DNA from: Sphingobium sp. TKS
GTDB taxonomy: Bacteria > Pseudomonadota > Alphaproteobacteria > Sphingomonadales > Sphingomonadaceae
Direction: 5' to 3'
DNA length: 64,000 nucleotides
NCBI RefSeq assembly: GCF_001563265.1
Contig: NZ_CP005085.1
Coordinates: 248,001 to 312,000 of the forward strand
Position 1 is the stretch's first letter, and every line of letters starts with the position of its first letter. This document shows positions 26,455 through 37,700 of this stretch, piece after piece. The notes under the pieces were generated by a model. The model was given only the letters and a program-made list of their open reading frames with translations, had not been told where the DNA came from and made no database searches. The translations under genes and the position numbers were made by a program.

Positions 26455-27207
26455 CTAGAGGCTCAATCCCACCCGACCGATCAGGGTCGCCCCGGTATGG
26501 CAGCTTCCGGGCGCATTGATGCTGCTGTCGGTGTAGCGCAGCCCGGCAGACCAACGGCCTTTCAGATAATCGACGCTCGCACCATAGTCCCAATAGGAAC
26601 CATCAGGCCGTAGCCGGGCTGCCGCAACCGTATCTCGCGCATCGCCTGAAGACCGCCCGATCCAGGTCGCAACCGTGATCGGGATTCCGGGCACCCCCAC
26701 AGCGGCGGAAACGGAGAGCGCGAGATTGTCGCCTCCGATCGATGACTGCCGCGGGGCATAAACGGCATGGAAATCGACGCTCGCGGGTCCGATCAGATAT
26801 CCGGCACCAGCGCCCAACTCGCCAAAGCCCTGACCGGCAGCGCCGGGGAACAGATGATAACGCGCTTGCGCCCTCAGTCTCCAACCGCCGGTCTGCCGCA
26901 CATAGGCCGCGCCCAGGTCAGCCACGGCATCTGCGCCGCCGTGCCGTTTGGCGCCCCATAGCGAAACCGCCGTAGCTTCGAGGCTCAGCCCAGCGGCCAC
27001 GGGTATCAGGATCGAGCCCCGCACTACCGGATCGCCGTCGCTCCAACTGAGCCCCCTGCGGCGTTCATCTGTGGCGACCTCGATCGAAGCCGAGACATCC
27101 TCAGCATATTGTGCGTAAGCCGGACCCGCGCTGGCGCCGGCGATCGATGCACAGGCCAGCGCGATCCGCATCCCGTACGCCGCGACCGGAAAGTTGGTGA
27201 ACCTCAT
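26455..27207 (-). CDS. TorF-family putative porin
   Basis: A 250-residue outer-membrane protein. The ATG at 27207 follows TAGGAGATTGG. A signal peptide ends near AGPAYAQ. ASIEVATDERRRGLSWSDGD at the mature N-terminus is the hallmark of the TorF-type hypothetical porins, and alternating hydrophobic strands run to a C-terminal GRVGLSL. Probably a small barrel channel; the solute is unknown. Confidence 0.75.
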   Translation of the reverse strand: MRFTNFPVAAYGMRIALACASIAGASAGPAYAQYAEDVSASIEVATDERRRGLSWSDGDPVVRGSILIPVAAGLSLEATAVSLWGAKRHGGADAVADLGAAYVRQTGGWRLRAQARYHLFPGAAGQGFGELGAGAGYLIGPASVDFHAVYAPRQSSIGGDNLALSVSAAVGVPGIPITVATWIGRSSGDARDTVAAARLRPDGSYWDYGASVDYLKGRWSAGLRYTDSSINAPGSCHTGATLIGRVGLSL

Positions 27208-27475
27208 GCCAATCTCCTACTCGATGCGATGCTGTGCTGCCCGGTCGTCGCAGCGCGATCCCAAGTGCTGAGTGCCGCTATCATCTTGGACCGGGCATAA
27301 CAAAGGGTGCTGACCAAAGTGAAAGCCGCTGTCACTTTTAGAAAGCGCAGATTGTCATCGCCTCGGCATGGGACAGGCTTGGCTGGAGCGCCATGCTCCC
27401 TATGAGATTGTTGCCTCCTGGGATCTCGCAGCCGAGCCAGCGCGACGCTGCGGGCTCCACCCGCTGCGCTTTGTC

Positions 27476-28795
27476 TCAGAACGGGAAAAACCAGTGGATA
27501 GCGGCCACTGCCGCAAACCAGGTGACAAGATTGAGCGGCAGTCCGACCTTGGTGAAGTCAAGATAGCTATACCCCGCCATCTGGTAGACAAGGACATTGG
27601 TCTGGTAGCCAAAAGGCGTTGCAAAAGCGGCGCTCCCCGCCATCATGACCGCCACGAGAAAGGGCCGCGGGCTGACATGGAGGCTTTCGGCAAGAGCAAC
27701 GGCGATGGGTGTGACCAGCACCGCGACGGTAGCGTTCGAGAGCAGCTCGGTCAGAACCAGCGTCGCGCCATAAAGCAGGATGAGGGCGCCGAGCGGACCG
27801 AAGAGCCCTACCCTCCCGACCAGCGCGTTGGTCGCCGAGGAGGCAAGCCCCGTCTGCTCGAGCGCGATGCCGATAACAACCATGCCGACGATCAGCATCA
27901 GGATTTCCGGCCTCAACCCGCCATAGGCCTCCTCGGGGCGGATGACCCTGAGCAGGATGAGCAGCACCGCGCCGGCAAAGGCGGAAGCGGCGATGGGCGT
28001 GATATTGAGGGCGGCAAGAAGGATGACGCCGGCAAAGATCGCGGTCGAGGTCAGCGCCTTTGCCGGGGCCAGCGGCCTCTGCTTCGCGAAGTCGGCTGCA
28101 TCGCCGATCGCATCGCCCGCGATATCGGGGTGGCTCACATGGTGGGGCAAGGCCGCCTCCATCCGATCGAGCGCGCCAGGCAAGGGCTTTGCCAGGAGCC
28201 GTCCGGAAAAGAGGAAGAGGTAAAGCCCTCCGGCCGCGGCGACCACCAGTCCCACCGGCGTGATTTCGAAAATGGAAAAGGGCGCCTGCCCCGAGGAGCG
28301 GGCCATGTCATCGACGAGCAGGTTTGTCGATGTGCCGATCAGCGTGCAGCATCCGCCCAGCACCGCGACATAGGAAAGCGGCATGAGGAAGCGCTTGGGA
28401 TCGAGCCTTAAGGATGTCGCGACATCGCGCACCACCGGCGCTGCGAGCACGACGATGGGCGTGTTGTTGAGGAAACCCGACGCCCCGCCGCACATCAGGA
28501 TCAGCAGCCATAGCCCAAGCGACCCGATACGACCGCAAAGCGCGACAGCTTTACGGATCAGAAGATCGAGCAGGCCGGAAAGTTCCATCGCGTGGGCTAT
28601 GACGAACAGCGAGGCAAGCGCGATGATTGCCGGACTGCCGAAGGCGCCCTGCACCTCGCTTGGCCGCACGGCGCCTGTAAGGAGCAGCAGCGCAGCCCCC
28701 GCCAGCGCCACGACATCCGCGCGCACCTTGTCCCAGATGAGCGCGATGACCACGCCTGCAAGGACCAGAAGAGTGACGAGTTGCTCCAATGTCAT
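27476..28795 (-). CDS. SLC13/DASS-type anion transporter
   Basis: A 439-residue inner-membrane protein with about 11-12 helices in two inverted halves. The helix-loop motifs SGFLNNTPIVVL and IGTSTNLLVDDM in the first half, and LLSNATVAVLVTP and FGYQTNVLVYQMAGY in the second, are the ion and substrate sites of SLC13 carriers. The long TrkA-C regulatory insert of many bacterial relatives is absent. Substrate (sulfate, dicarboxylate or other) cannot be told. Confidence 0.82.
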   Translation of the reverse strand: MTLEQLVTLLVLAGVVIALIWDKVRADVVALAGAALLLLTGAVRPSEVQGAFGSPAIIALASLFVIAHAMELSGLLDLLIRKAVALCGRIGSLGLWLLILMCGGASGFLNNTPIVVLAAPVVRDVATSLRLDPKRFLMPLSYVAVLGGCCTLIGTSTNLLVDDMARSSGQAPFSIFEITPVGLVVAAAGGLYLFLFSGRLLAKPLPGALDRMEAALPHHVSHPDIAGDAIGDAADFAKQRPLAPAKALTSTAIFAGVILLAALNITPIAASAFAGAVLLILLRVIRPEEAYGGLRPEILMLIVGMVVIGIALEQTGLASSATNALVGRVGLFGPLGALILLYGATLVLTELLSNATVAVLVTPIAVALAESLHVSPRPFLVAVMMAGSAAFATPFGYQTNVLVYQMAGYSYLDFTKVGLPLNLVTWFAAVAAIHWFFPF

Positions 28796-28905
28796 GGCGA
28801 CCCGGTAGCATAAAGGGCAGGCTCGGGCAGGCGAAATGGCATCGGGAAAGGAATATTCCTGAAAGGAGGGGTCAATTTCAACATCATATCTGCTAGGCTT
28901 GGCCG

Positions 28906-29751
28906 ATGGCCGAACAGAACATCCGTTTGCGCATCCTCTCCCATCTCATTGCGGCGGCCGCGGGTTCCGCGCTGACCTTTGCTCTGGTTTCCGGGGCGCC
29001 GGGGCCTGAACCGCAGCCGCGAGCGCCAGAACCGCAACAGGCTGCCCCGAAGGTGAACGTCCCGAAAATCCCTGTCACTCCCCCTCCCCCGTTGGACAGA
29101 GCTGCATTGCTGTCTGTGGCGGCAGCGGCGGCCGATGCAACGGCGAGCGGTTCGGCCCTGCCCGGATCGAGCGCTGCGCTGGTGGGGCGCTCCTTCATCC
29201 TGCGCATGCCTTTTGGCTGCCGGGGCGAAATGACCGATGACGCCAAAAGCTGGGCTGGGTGGGTTTTCAATCCGAAGAGCCGGGCATTGAGGCTCAGTGC
29301 CCGGACCACTGATCTCGCTGAGGCCGACTGGGTGACGCCACTGGCTGGCGAGATGAAGTTCGATGCGGTAGAGGGCTTCTGGATCCAGCGTCCCTGGACC
29401 CGCGCGGATCAATGCGTGCGCGGGGAAAAGCTGATGTCCGACGCTATGCCGACCCCGGGCGACCAGCGCCTGGCGATCGCCCAGTTCTTTTCGCCCGAGA
29501 GCCCTCGAAACCTGAGGCGGGGCGATCGCCCCTATGCCTCGACCATCAAGCTGGAAGAGGGGGAGATGCCCTCCCCCGAGGGCTACCAGATCCAGCTTGA
29601 AGGCCGCATCACCGGCTTCCCCGACGGACAGCCTGTGCATTGCATCCAGCAGGACAGCACCCTGATGCCACGCTGCGTGATCGCGGCAGAGTTTGAACGC
29701 GTCGCGTTCATCGCGCCGGGAAAGGAAGAGCCCCTGGTCGAATGGCGCTGA
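28906..29751 (+). CDS. Membrane-anchored hypothetical protein
   Basis: A 281-residue protein with one N-terminal helix (ILSHLIAAAAGSALTFALVS), a Pro-rich linker of about 30 residues, and a periplasmic-type domain containing four cysteines (GCRGEM, DQCVRG, HCIQQD, PRCVIA) likely to form disulfides. It is divergent from the SLC13 gene with a 110-bp gap. No family is recognised. Confidence 0.55.
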   Translation: MAEQNIRLRILSHLIAAAAGSALTFALVSGAPGPEPQPRAPEPQQAAPKVNVPKIPVTPPPPLDRAALLSVAAAAADATASGSALPGSSAALVGRSFILRMPFGCRGEMTDDAKSWAGWVFNPKSRALRLSARTTDLAEADWVTPLAGEMKFDAVEGFWIQRPWTRADQCVRGEKLMSDAMPTPGDQRLAIAQFFSPESPRNLRRGDRPYASTIKLEEGEMPSPEGYQIQLEGRITGFPDGQPVHCIQQDSTLMPRCVIAAEFERVAFIAPGKEEPLVEWR

Positions 29752-30284
29752 GCAAGAAGGATCGCTCCTCATGGCTTCGCGCGACATCATGTCCTGCTGC
29801 CTTGGCCTTGCGCGGTGCCGACAAGTCCCTGTCGCGCTGATCGTCCCCCGCGACGGGAGAGGACCAAGCGGGCCCAGCCTTCTATGCGGCGACTGGACGT
29901 TCAAAACCATCCACGCCGGCCAGACGCCAGCTTGCGCTGTAAAACACATAGACTTCGCTTTCGCGAGCAGATCGCCTCGTCAGAGAATGCTGTGAGCTGC
30001 GAGAAAGGCCAATCTTGGTCGAGCTGGACCGTAGCGAAAGATGATGAGACCTGATCTGGCTTTGATCCCCCTCGGATCGCTGTTGCTGGCGCGCAGCGGC
30101 GAGTAACCCTGTGGCCGCGGGTCTGGCCCGGCACCAGACGGTCAAGGGCAAATGTTGCTTATCGCGCAATACTCCAGGGGTGTTTCAGGCCGGCGGGCCT
30201 CGATAAGCCTCCTGCCCCCCTGCGCCCGGCGGCTGCCGAATTTGACGCGGCGAGAGCCAAGAGTGGCCGCAGTTCGGGTGAACT
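29752..30284. other. Intergenic stretch without recognised gene
   Basis: About 530 bp. Frames here lack ribosome binding sites and protein-like composition. No strong repeat or hairpin was noted. Confidence 0.4.
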
Positions 30285-30803
30285 CTAGCGGGGCGCTCCT
30301 AGAACAGCATCAGGATCAAGTACGGTGAGCGCGGCCCCGTCGCCTTGCTGCCCCTTCTCGTGCCATTGCCACAGAACCAGGTTCCGGCCGCCAGGATTCT
30401 GGACCGAGGGAACAAGTGCGCCCTCGGCTCCGGCCGCGATCAGCTCTTCGGTTAGCGCCCAGTTCGGCGGCGTCTTGCCATCGAGCAACGCCACAGCCTT
30501 CCAGTTCGCCGCCAAGGCTTCAGCAACGCGCCCATCGCAGGGGCCGGCCGCAGCGTCGGTGAGATCCGCGATTCTCCCCGCATCGAGGTGATAAGGGACG
30601 AGCGTCCCGGGCTTCGGCAGTCCTTGATAATATTCCGCCACCGCGGTGACAGCATCCGCCGCCAGATAGAGCGCCGAGCATCCCTGCCTGTTCCAGCGGC
30701 CGCCGTAGAGCCGTGCCCCCTCTCCCGAGGTTGGACTGAACTGATGGCGGATCCCGATCATGCCCCAGAGGGGAAGCGACAACTGGCCAAGAGCATAGGT
30801 CAT
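30285..30803 (-). CDS. RES-domain toxin
   Basis: A 172-residue protein with the RES signature GEGARLYGGRWNRQG near residues 27-41, an Arg-Tyr/Trp-rich core, and the later VPSVQNPGGRNLVLW that marks the end of the domain. RES toxins degrade NAD+ and are paired with Xre/MbcA/ParS-type antitoxins, as here. The first 20 residues before the domain are uncertain. In the same frame just upstream lies LVRRLDQVPFPARR followed by a TAG, which may be a lost N-terminal extension. Confidence 0.85.
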   Translation of the reverse strand: MTYALGQLSLPLWGMIGIRHQFSPTSGEGARLYGGRWNRQGCSALYLAADAVTAVAEYYQGLPKPGTLVPYHLDAGRIADLTDAAAGPCDGRVAEALAANWKAVALLDGKTPPNWALTEELIAAGAEGALVPSVQNPGGRNLVLWQWHEKGQQGDGAALTVLDPDAVLGAPR

Positions 30804-30868
30804 GGGGCCGCTCTACCGGCGAGCGGGAAAAGGAACTTGGTCAAGCCTGCGCACCAGCGTGAACCATG

Positions 30869-31219
30869 TCAGGAATAGACACCGGCGGCCATGCGATCGA
30901 GATCTTGGATCACGCTATCGGCATGACCATCCTCAACCAATTCCTCGGCCGTCTTGCCAAATCCGGGGAGCGGCTGGTGCTTGAACCAGATGATGGCCTT
31001 GCCTTCATCCCCTGCCAGCTCGGCTGCGCGCGCGATAATCCGGGCAATCTCTCCCAGCTTGGCCTGCACGGCAGGACTCCCGGGATGCGCTGTCATCGTG
31101 TTGCGATTGAGGTGTGCGAGCCGCGACAGCCGTGTCATGGGAAGCCGCAGGCGTTCCGCCATCCGGCGTGGGGCGATCATGTCACCCTCGCGAATATCAT
31201 CCAGAAAAGCAGCAAGCAT
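30869..31219 (-). CDS. Xre/MbcA/ParS-type antitoxin
   Basis: A 116-residue protein. An N-terminal HTH-like region (IAPRRMAERLRLPMTRLSRL) precedes a C-terminal DUF2384-type toxin-binding domain (WFKHQPLPGFGKTAEELVED). It lies 65 bp upstream of the RES toxin on the same strand and its start is embedded in a palindromic operator. Confidence 0.85.
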   Translation of the reverse strand: MLAAFLDDIREGDMIAPRRMAERLRLPMTRLSRLAHLNRNTMTAHPGSPAVQAKLGEIARIIARAAELAGDEGKAIIWFKHQPLPGFGKTAEELVEDGHADSVIQDLDRMAAGVYS

Positions 31220-31251
31220 GAGTGCACTCCTCGCCTCTTATATGCACTCAT
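31218..31251 (-). promoter_or_regulatory. Operator of the RES/Xre module
   Basis: Perfect 9-bp arms ATGAGTGCA (31218-31226) and TGCACTCAT (31243-31251) are 16 bp apart. GAGTGCACTC is itself a 10-bp palindrome. The first arm includes the antitoxin start codon, fitting autorepression. Confidence 0.6.
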
Positions 31252-31752
31252 CGGCGTGTTGTTTCAATGATTGCGTTACAAAGGTTAGAGAGGTTTAAAT
31301 CCAGTGTTGAAAGATTTACCGTGCACGCGATCGAACGAGACCACCCCCAGGCGCCGAGGCAGCGCCAACGCTGGTGATCCTCACCAGCATCACTGGCGTG
31401 GGAACGCTGACCGCCACCATCTCATCGTCACAATGCGGGAACCGGAGCTGTCTTGATGGAAGGCAAGCCCAATCTCTGGCCGGGCTCACTCCCGTTGTCC
31501 GCGAATATGGTTAGGCCGTGAACACATAAACAGTTCGCAGCTGATCTATTGCTGCCGTTGCGGTTCCGGGTCTTGTCAATCATCCAGAAGTTCAAGAGCT
31601 GAACCGCTACGAAGGTCGCACCCATCAGGATTGTTACCGGTCCAACGTACTTCGGCCAGTACAGTATGTCATCTTCGAGGTACGGGAGAAGTGGTGAACG
31701 GACCGCCAGGGGGCGATCCGTTCTGCCTGAAGACTTGGGCCCTATGCCGCTC
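31252..31752. other. Intergenic stretch with terminator-like hairpin
   Basis: No gene is seen. Arms GAACGGA (31696-31702) and TCCGTTC (31717-31723) form a GC-rich hairpin about 30 bp after the autotransporter stop. It may end that transcript, but there is no T-run. Confidence 0.35.
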
Positions 31753-34700
31753 CTACCAGCGGAACGCGACGCCCACGCGCCCGGCCAGCCCATTTGCATG
31801 TTTGCCTGTGATGCCCTCAATCTTGGCGAAAGCCGACAAGCCATTGTGGCCGCTTCCCTCGACACCGGCCTCCAGGCGCGCGCGCCCGCCCTCCGATACG
31901 TCCTGGAAGGAGACGGCATTTCCGCCTGATACAAGGGTCATGCCGGGCTGGTCCTTGAGTTCGCCCTCGAAGGCGAGCCCCACATACGGGCTGATCGCCC
32001 AGCCGCCCGCCATAGCGGCGATACCCGCTCGCGCTCCAGCACGTCCGTAGGCGCTCCCAACATTGTGGAACGATGCATCAAAGCCGCCAGCGGCGCCCTT
32101 GATACCGTCAAGATCGCTGTGGGACCAGGCAATGCTCACGGCCGGCTCGATGAAGGCCCGGCCCATGTCAAGGCGGTACCCAGCCTCGGCCTGGATGCCA
32201 TAGCTGGTGCCATCGAACTTGCGGGCCGACGCTGCACCTTGAAGATCATATTTGACAGAGAAGCGGTCCAGCTTGGCCAGCACATGAGCGAAAAAACCGC
32301 TGGCCGAGCGATAGCGGAAATAAGCGCCGATATTCGCGCCATCAAGCTTGATCTCGTCTCCAGTCGCCTTCACCCTGCCTTGTTGACCGACATAGCCGCC
32401 GGTCAGGCCGACGCTCCAGTCGCCCTGCCCCCAGTCGAACCCCAGCTGCGCCCCGGTCCAGCTGTCGCGTATGTCGAGGTTCGGGGTGAAGCTCATCGGA
32501 CGGTCCAGCACCGTGAGGGAATAGACCGGCCGCGCCTCGTTCGTTTCGCCGCCGCCGTAAAACTGGCCCCATGCCGAAAGCCCTTCCCGCCCCTTGCTCG
32601 CGCGCATCTGCTCGGCCCAGGCGTCGCCGGAGCGGCGCCAGTAGCGGCGGACCTCCGCACCGGTCCGGACAAGTTCGAAGGCCTGGACAGAGGGCACGCT
32701 GACGAGATTGAAATTACCGTTCCCGTCGCCAACCAGCTGATATTCCGCAAAGCCCTTGTTGATGCTCCCGCCTTGGAGAATGAAGGCGCCGTCCTCCGCT
32801 GACGTGCTGCTGACGATCCGAATGCCCGAGAAATTGAACTGTGCGGCAGCAGCTCCACTAAGATCGTTGATGACGATCGTCGTGACACCCGAGGCAGCTC
32901 CCATGGAAAGCTGGTCAGCGGTCTGGGCCGCAATCGCGCCGATCGCTGCGCCACCAAGGTTCGCTTCCAGGATGACGCGCGAACCGCCCGAGCCGGCAAA
33001 GGCTGCCCCGCCAAGGTCGAGCAGGTCGCCAGCCTGGCCATTGACGAGACTGACCGTTCCGGCGTTCCGGAACGTGCCGAGGCCCGTCAGCAGCATCGTT
33101 GCTGGACCGGCAGCGCCAGGATTGACGTTGAACGTACCGTTATTGGTGAAGGTCGAATTTGCAGTGAAGGCCGAGTTGCCGCCAAAGCCATTCCAGATGC
33201 CGGCGTTGGTGAACGCGATGCTGCTGGTCCCAAGCGACACATAGCCGTTGATCGCGCCGTTGTTGAGGAGGGTTGCCGAGCCACCCGTGAGGCTTAGCGC
33301 GAGATCGCTATCAGCCCCCAGGACGCCCGAAAGCGTGATCGTCTGGCCATCGGTCGCATGTGAAGACAGACCGACCGTGCTACCATGAAGGATGGCATTG
33401 TTGGTCTCGGTTCCCAGGTTGATCGTTGCGTGACCGCCGGTATCGACAAACAGGCCCGCGCCGTTAGCCGACGAGGTTCTCCCCCCGTCTACAAGGGTGA
33501 CGGCGACGTCGCCGGACACGGAGCTGAGATGAATGGCGTCCGCGCTCTGGGCAGAGCTGTTGACGCTCGTAACGCTGATCGCCCCGATGTCGCTGCTTGC
33601 GACGATGGCATGTCCGGCCCCATCGAGCGCTTCGAGCGTTCCCGTCTCGATCGCGATCGCACCGGCGGCGGACTTAGCCGCGATGCCGCTGGCGCCGGCG
33701 CCTGAAACAGAGACCGCATGCGCCTTGATGGTTTGCGCGCCGGCGCCGGTGGTGACAGCGATGCCGTCCGAGCCCGCGCCAGTGGTGACCAAGGTCCAAC
33801 TATCGACGGAAATAGCGCCGTTGCCCGTCGCCACCGCGCCAATGCCGTTGGCCGCCTCGCCGCTGGTCGCGACCCTGCCGAGGTTGGTGATCGATCCTGG
33901 GCCATCGGTCACTGTCATCTGGACCCCGGTCGCGCCATCTCCGGCTGTGGTGACACCCCCCGAATGATCATCCGCGCTCGCCTGGCCGAGCGTGAGCGCA
34001 ACTGCGCCGCTTTGGGATCCGGTCGCCGACATACCGATGGCATTCGCACCATTTGTCGTGACCGCATTGACCGACGCGGCGATTGTTCCGCTACTGCCGG
34101 CGCCGCCCGTCTGGTTCAGGCTGATGCCCGTCACATTGTCGCCTGTAACAGCAATATCGTTGAGCACGACATCGATGGCCGCATCAGAACCGCTGGTGTC
34201 GATGCCGACGCCGACACCCCCCGCGATGGCCGAAACCGTGATCGTTCCTTCGCTTCGCACGCTGATTGCATCGAAACCGCCAAGAAGGACGCCCGATGCC
34301 ATGCCTCCCGTCGAAGTGGCCGTGACATCGCCAATCTGGACAGTCTGGGCACCGGATTGATCGACGCTGGCAATCCCGCGGGCGGTGCCCCCTGCGATTG
34401 CCGTGACAGTCCCCTCACCGTCAATGACCAGACCCTGACCATTGGTCGCGACGAGGCCAAAGGCATCGCTCTCAAGGCTGGTTGCGGTCAGCATCGAGGG
34501 GAGATGGGCCGTTGCAACACCGGCACCGTCCTCGAGGAGGATGCCAAGGGCAGGCCCATCGACCGACGAAACGGACATGGTGTCGGACAAGGAAACGGTC
34601 TGGGTCGTGCCGTTCGTCTGGACAATGCCGGCGGTGAGCCCAGAACCACCGGCAACTGTGAGCGGACCTTCAAAGGACGCGACGATCGCGCCCGATGCGC

Positions 34701-37700
34701 CGGTTTGGCTGAGGCCGACCGCCCGCTCGGCACCGGTGATCGCAACCGGACCGCCAAAGGTAGCGGACTGGCTTGCCCCGCCGGTCACGGCAGCGCCTGT
34801 CGCATCGCCTTCACCGCTCGTGACGGTGAAGTCCGTAGCCGAGATCAGGTCCAGCGACCCTGCGCCGGCTATCTGCACACCTGATGTGTCCCCGCTTGCG
34901 GTAACCGTTACCGGCCCGGCAAGCGCGATGTCCGCGCCGGTGCCGCCGTCAATATCGATCGCGACGGCGCTGCCGGCACTGTTGGTGACCGCCAGCGCAT
35001 CCCGGCTGACAATCCCGATGTTTCCTGCCGCGCCTGTGGATTGCACGCCAGTCGCGACACCGCCGCTCGACTGAATGATGGCGGGTCCGGCAAGGTCGAT
35101 CGTCTGCGCGGTTCCATCGGCGAGAGAAATCCCGGTCGCGCCCGCTGCGCCACCAACGACGGTCAGGGCGTCGCCGAGCGCAACCGACAAGGCTCCCGAG
35201 CCGCCCGCCAGATCGATGCCGGTCGCTCCCAGCCCATTCACACGCACAGCCTGCTCGAACGAAAGTGATTGCGTGGTGCCATCCCGCGCCACCACGCCGA
35301 CAGCCTGATCTGCGCCGCCTTCGACCGTGAAATCCCCTGTGCTGGCCAGATCCACAGAGCCCAGCGCACCGGACATCTGTGCGCCTGCTCCACCAGCCCC
35401 GGCAACATGAAGCCCCTCGCCCAGAACCACCGCCTGGGAGGTCCCGCCCGAGAGGATAAGGCCTGCCGCAGGACCATCGCCACTGGTGACGCTGAACGCG
35501 TCATTTGCGTTAACCTCCATCGCGCCGCTGGCGCTGGTCAGAATGAGGCCGGTCGTAGTCCCCGCGCTTGCCCTGACCGCAAGATCACCGTTCAGATCGA
35601 TAGTCTGGTCGGACCCGCCGGCGAGAATGACGCCCGTTGCGCCGCTGGTTCCTCCATCGACGGCAACTGCGTTTGTGGAGGCAAGAGTGACTGCCCCCGT
35701 CGCGCCTACCAGTTGAGCGCCGGTCGCGCCGACACCGACAACGCTGAGCCCGTTACCGAGCGTAACCGTCTGGCTTGCTCCACCGGCGAGAGTGAGGCCC
35801 GTCGCCGCGCCACCTGCATTGGAGACGCTAAAGCCGTTCTGCGCTGCTATCCCCACCGCGCCGCTGGCGCCGGTCGACAAGACACCGGTCGCAATGCCGC
35901 CGCTGGCGTCCACCGCCACATCGCCCGCAAAGGTGACGGTCTGGTCGATGCCGTCGGCAAGCAGGACACCCATTGCGCCCCCGGTTCCGCCATCTACCGC
36001 AACGGCACCGTTGGCCGTGAAAGTCGCAGCTCCAGCCGAACCGGTAAGGATCACGCCGATGGCTCCGGTCCCTGCGACGCCCAGACCTTCGCTCAACGTC
36101 GCCGCCTGGCTCGTGCCGTCCGCGAGGATGAGGCCGGTCGCCGACCCATCGCGATTGGTGACGGCGAAGGCGCCCTGCGCGTTCAGTTCCACCGCGCCGG
36201 CGGCGCCCGTCGAGATCAGGCCGGTTGCAACACCGCCGCTGGCATCCACCGCAAGATCGCCGGCCAGATGAGTAGTCTGATCGAACCCGTCGGCAAGAAC
36301 TATGCCGGTCGCGCCTCCGACGCCACCATCGACCGCGACTGGACCGTTGGCAGTGAAACTCACCGCTCCTGAGCCATTGGTCAACTGCGCACCAGTGGCG
36401 CTGGTCCCGGTGACCGAGAGGCCATCGGCCATCAGCACCGTCTGGCTCGTTCCATCCGTAACGATAATGCCAGCCGCAAGGCCACCGCCATTCGTGACAT
36501 TGAAACCTTGCTGGGCGTTAACGCTCACCGCACCGCCCGCGCCTGACGAAGTGACACCCTTCACATCGCCATCATCCGCGTTGACCGAGAAATTGCCCGC
36601 GAAGTTCGCGGTTTGGTCGGCTCCGTTTTCCAGTATGACGCCAGTTGCCCCGCCAGTCCCCCCTTCCACGGTGAAACCCGCCGCGCTCGTCAACTCAATC
36701 GAGCCGCTTGCGCCGGTGAACTGCGCGCCGGTCGCCCCCATCCCGGCCACGGTCGCGCCATTGGCCAACGAGACCGACTGGCTGGTGCCGTCGGCCAGGC
36801 TGAGACCGACAGCGCTGCCGCCGATGTTGGTGACGGTGATGGCATCGCCAAGCGCAACGGCTTGAGCGCCGGTCGCCCCTGCAATCGTGATCCCGGCTGC
36901 CGTTCCGTCAGCCGCACTGACGGTGATGGCAGCGCCGTTCCCGTTCTGTACTTTGGCCGCGGTCGTGATTGCGACATCCGCGCCGCCCTGCGTGACAATG
37001 CCCGAGGCGTCCGCGCCGGTGCTGGTAACTAAAAGAGATGCGCCGTCAAAATCGACCGAGACGGTGTCGGTTGCGCCGTCGAGAACAATCCCGCGAGCCG
37101 AGCCCGCGCCTTGGACCACCAGGTCGCCATTGTAGATATTGCCGCCGATCACGGTATCTTCAAAGCGAACAGCCTGGCTCGATCCGCCGGACAGCTGTAC
37201 GCCGGTCGCCAGGCCTCCCGATGCGACATCGAGGACATAGCCGGTATTGCGGACGCTGACCGGCCCCGAGACATTCTCGACGAGGAAGCCAGTTGCAGCG
37301 CCGCCGCCTGACACCGTCATGCCGCCCGTTGCGCCCGTACGCGCCGAAATGAGCGTGGCGCTTGTGCCTTGCTGGACGTCCATGCCGATCGCGTGACCGC
37401 TCCCGACCGCAATGTCCGTGGAGACCGAAAGGAGGCCGCTATTGGCAAGCGTGACCGCGCCCGGGGTGCCGGCGCCTGCGACGTGAAGCCCTGTCGCGTC
37501 GCCCGCAGCGGTCGCGATGGCGATGGAGCCGGTGTTGCTGATATCGACCTGGCCGCTGCTTTCTGTGGTCCCGACACCGATAAAATCTGTGTCGAGGCCT
37601 GTCAGGGTGACGCTGTTGGCATTGGCCAGGGTGACCGTCCCGTCGGCCGCATGGCTTTCGCCGGCGATGCCGTAGACCAGCCCGCCGACCGGCGCGAGGC

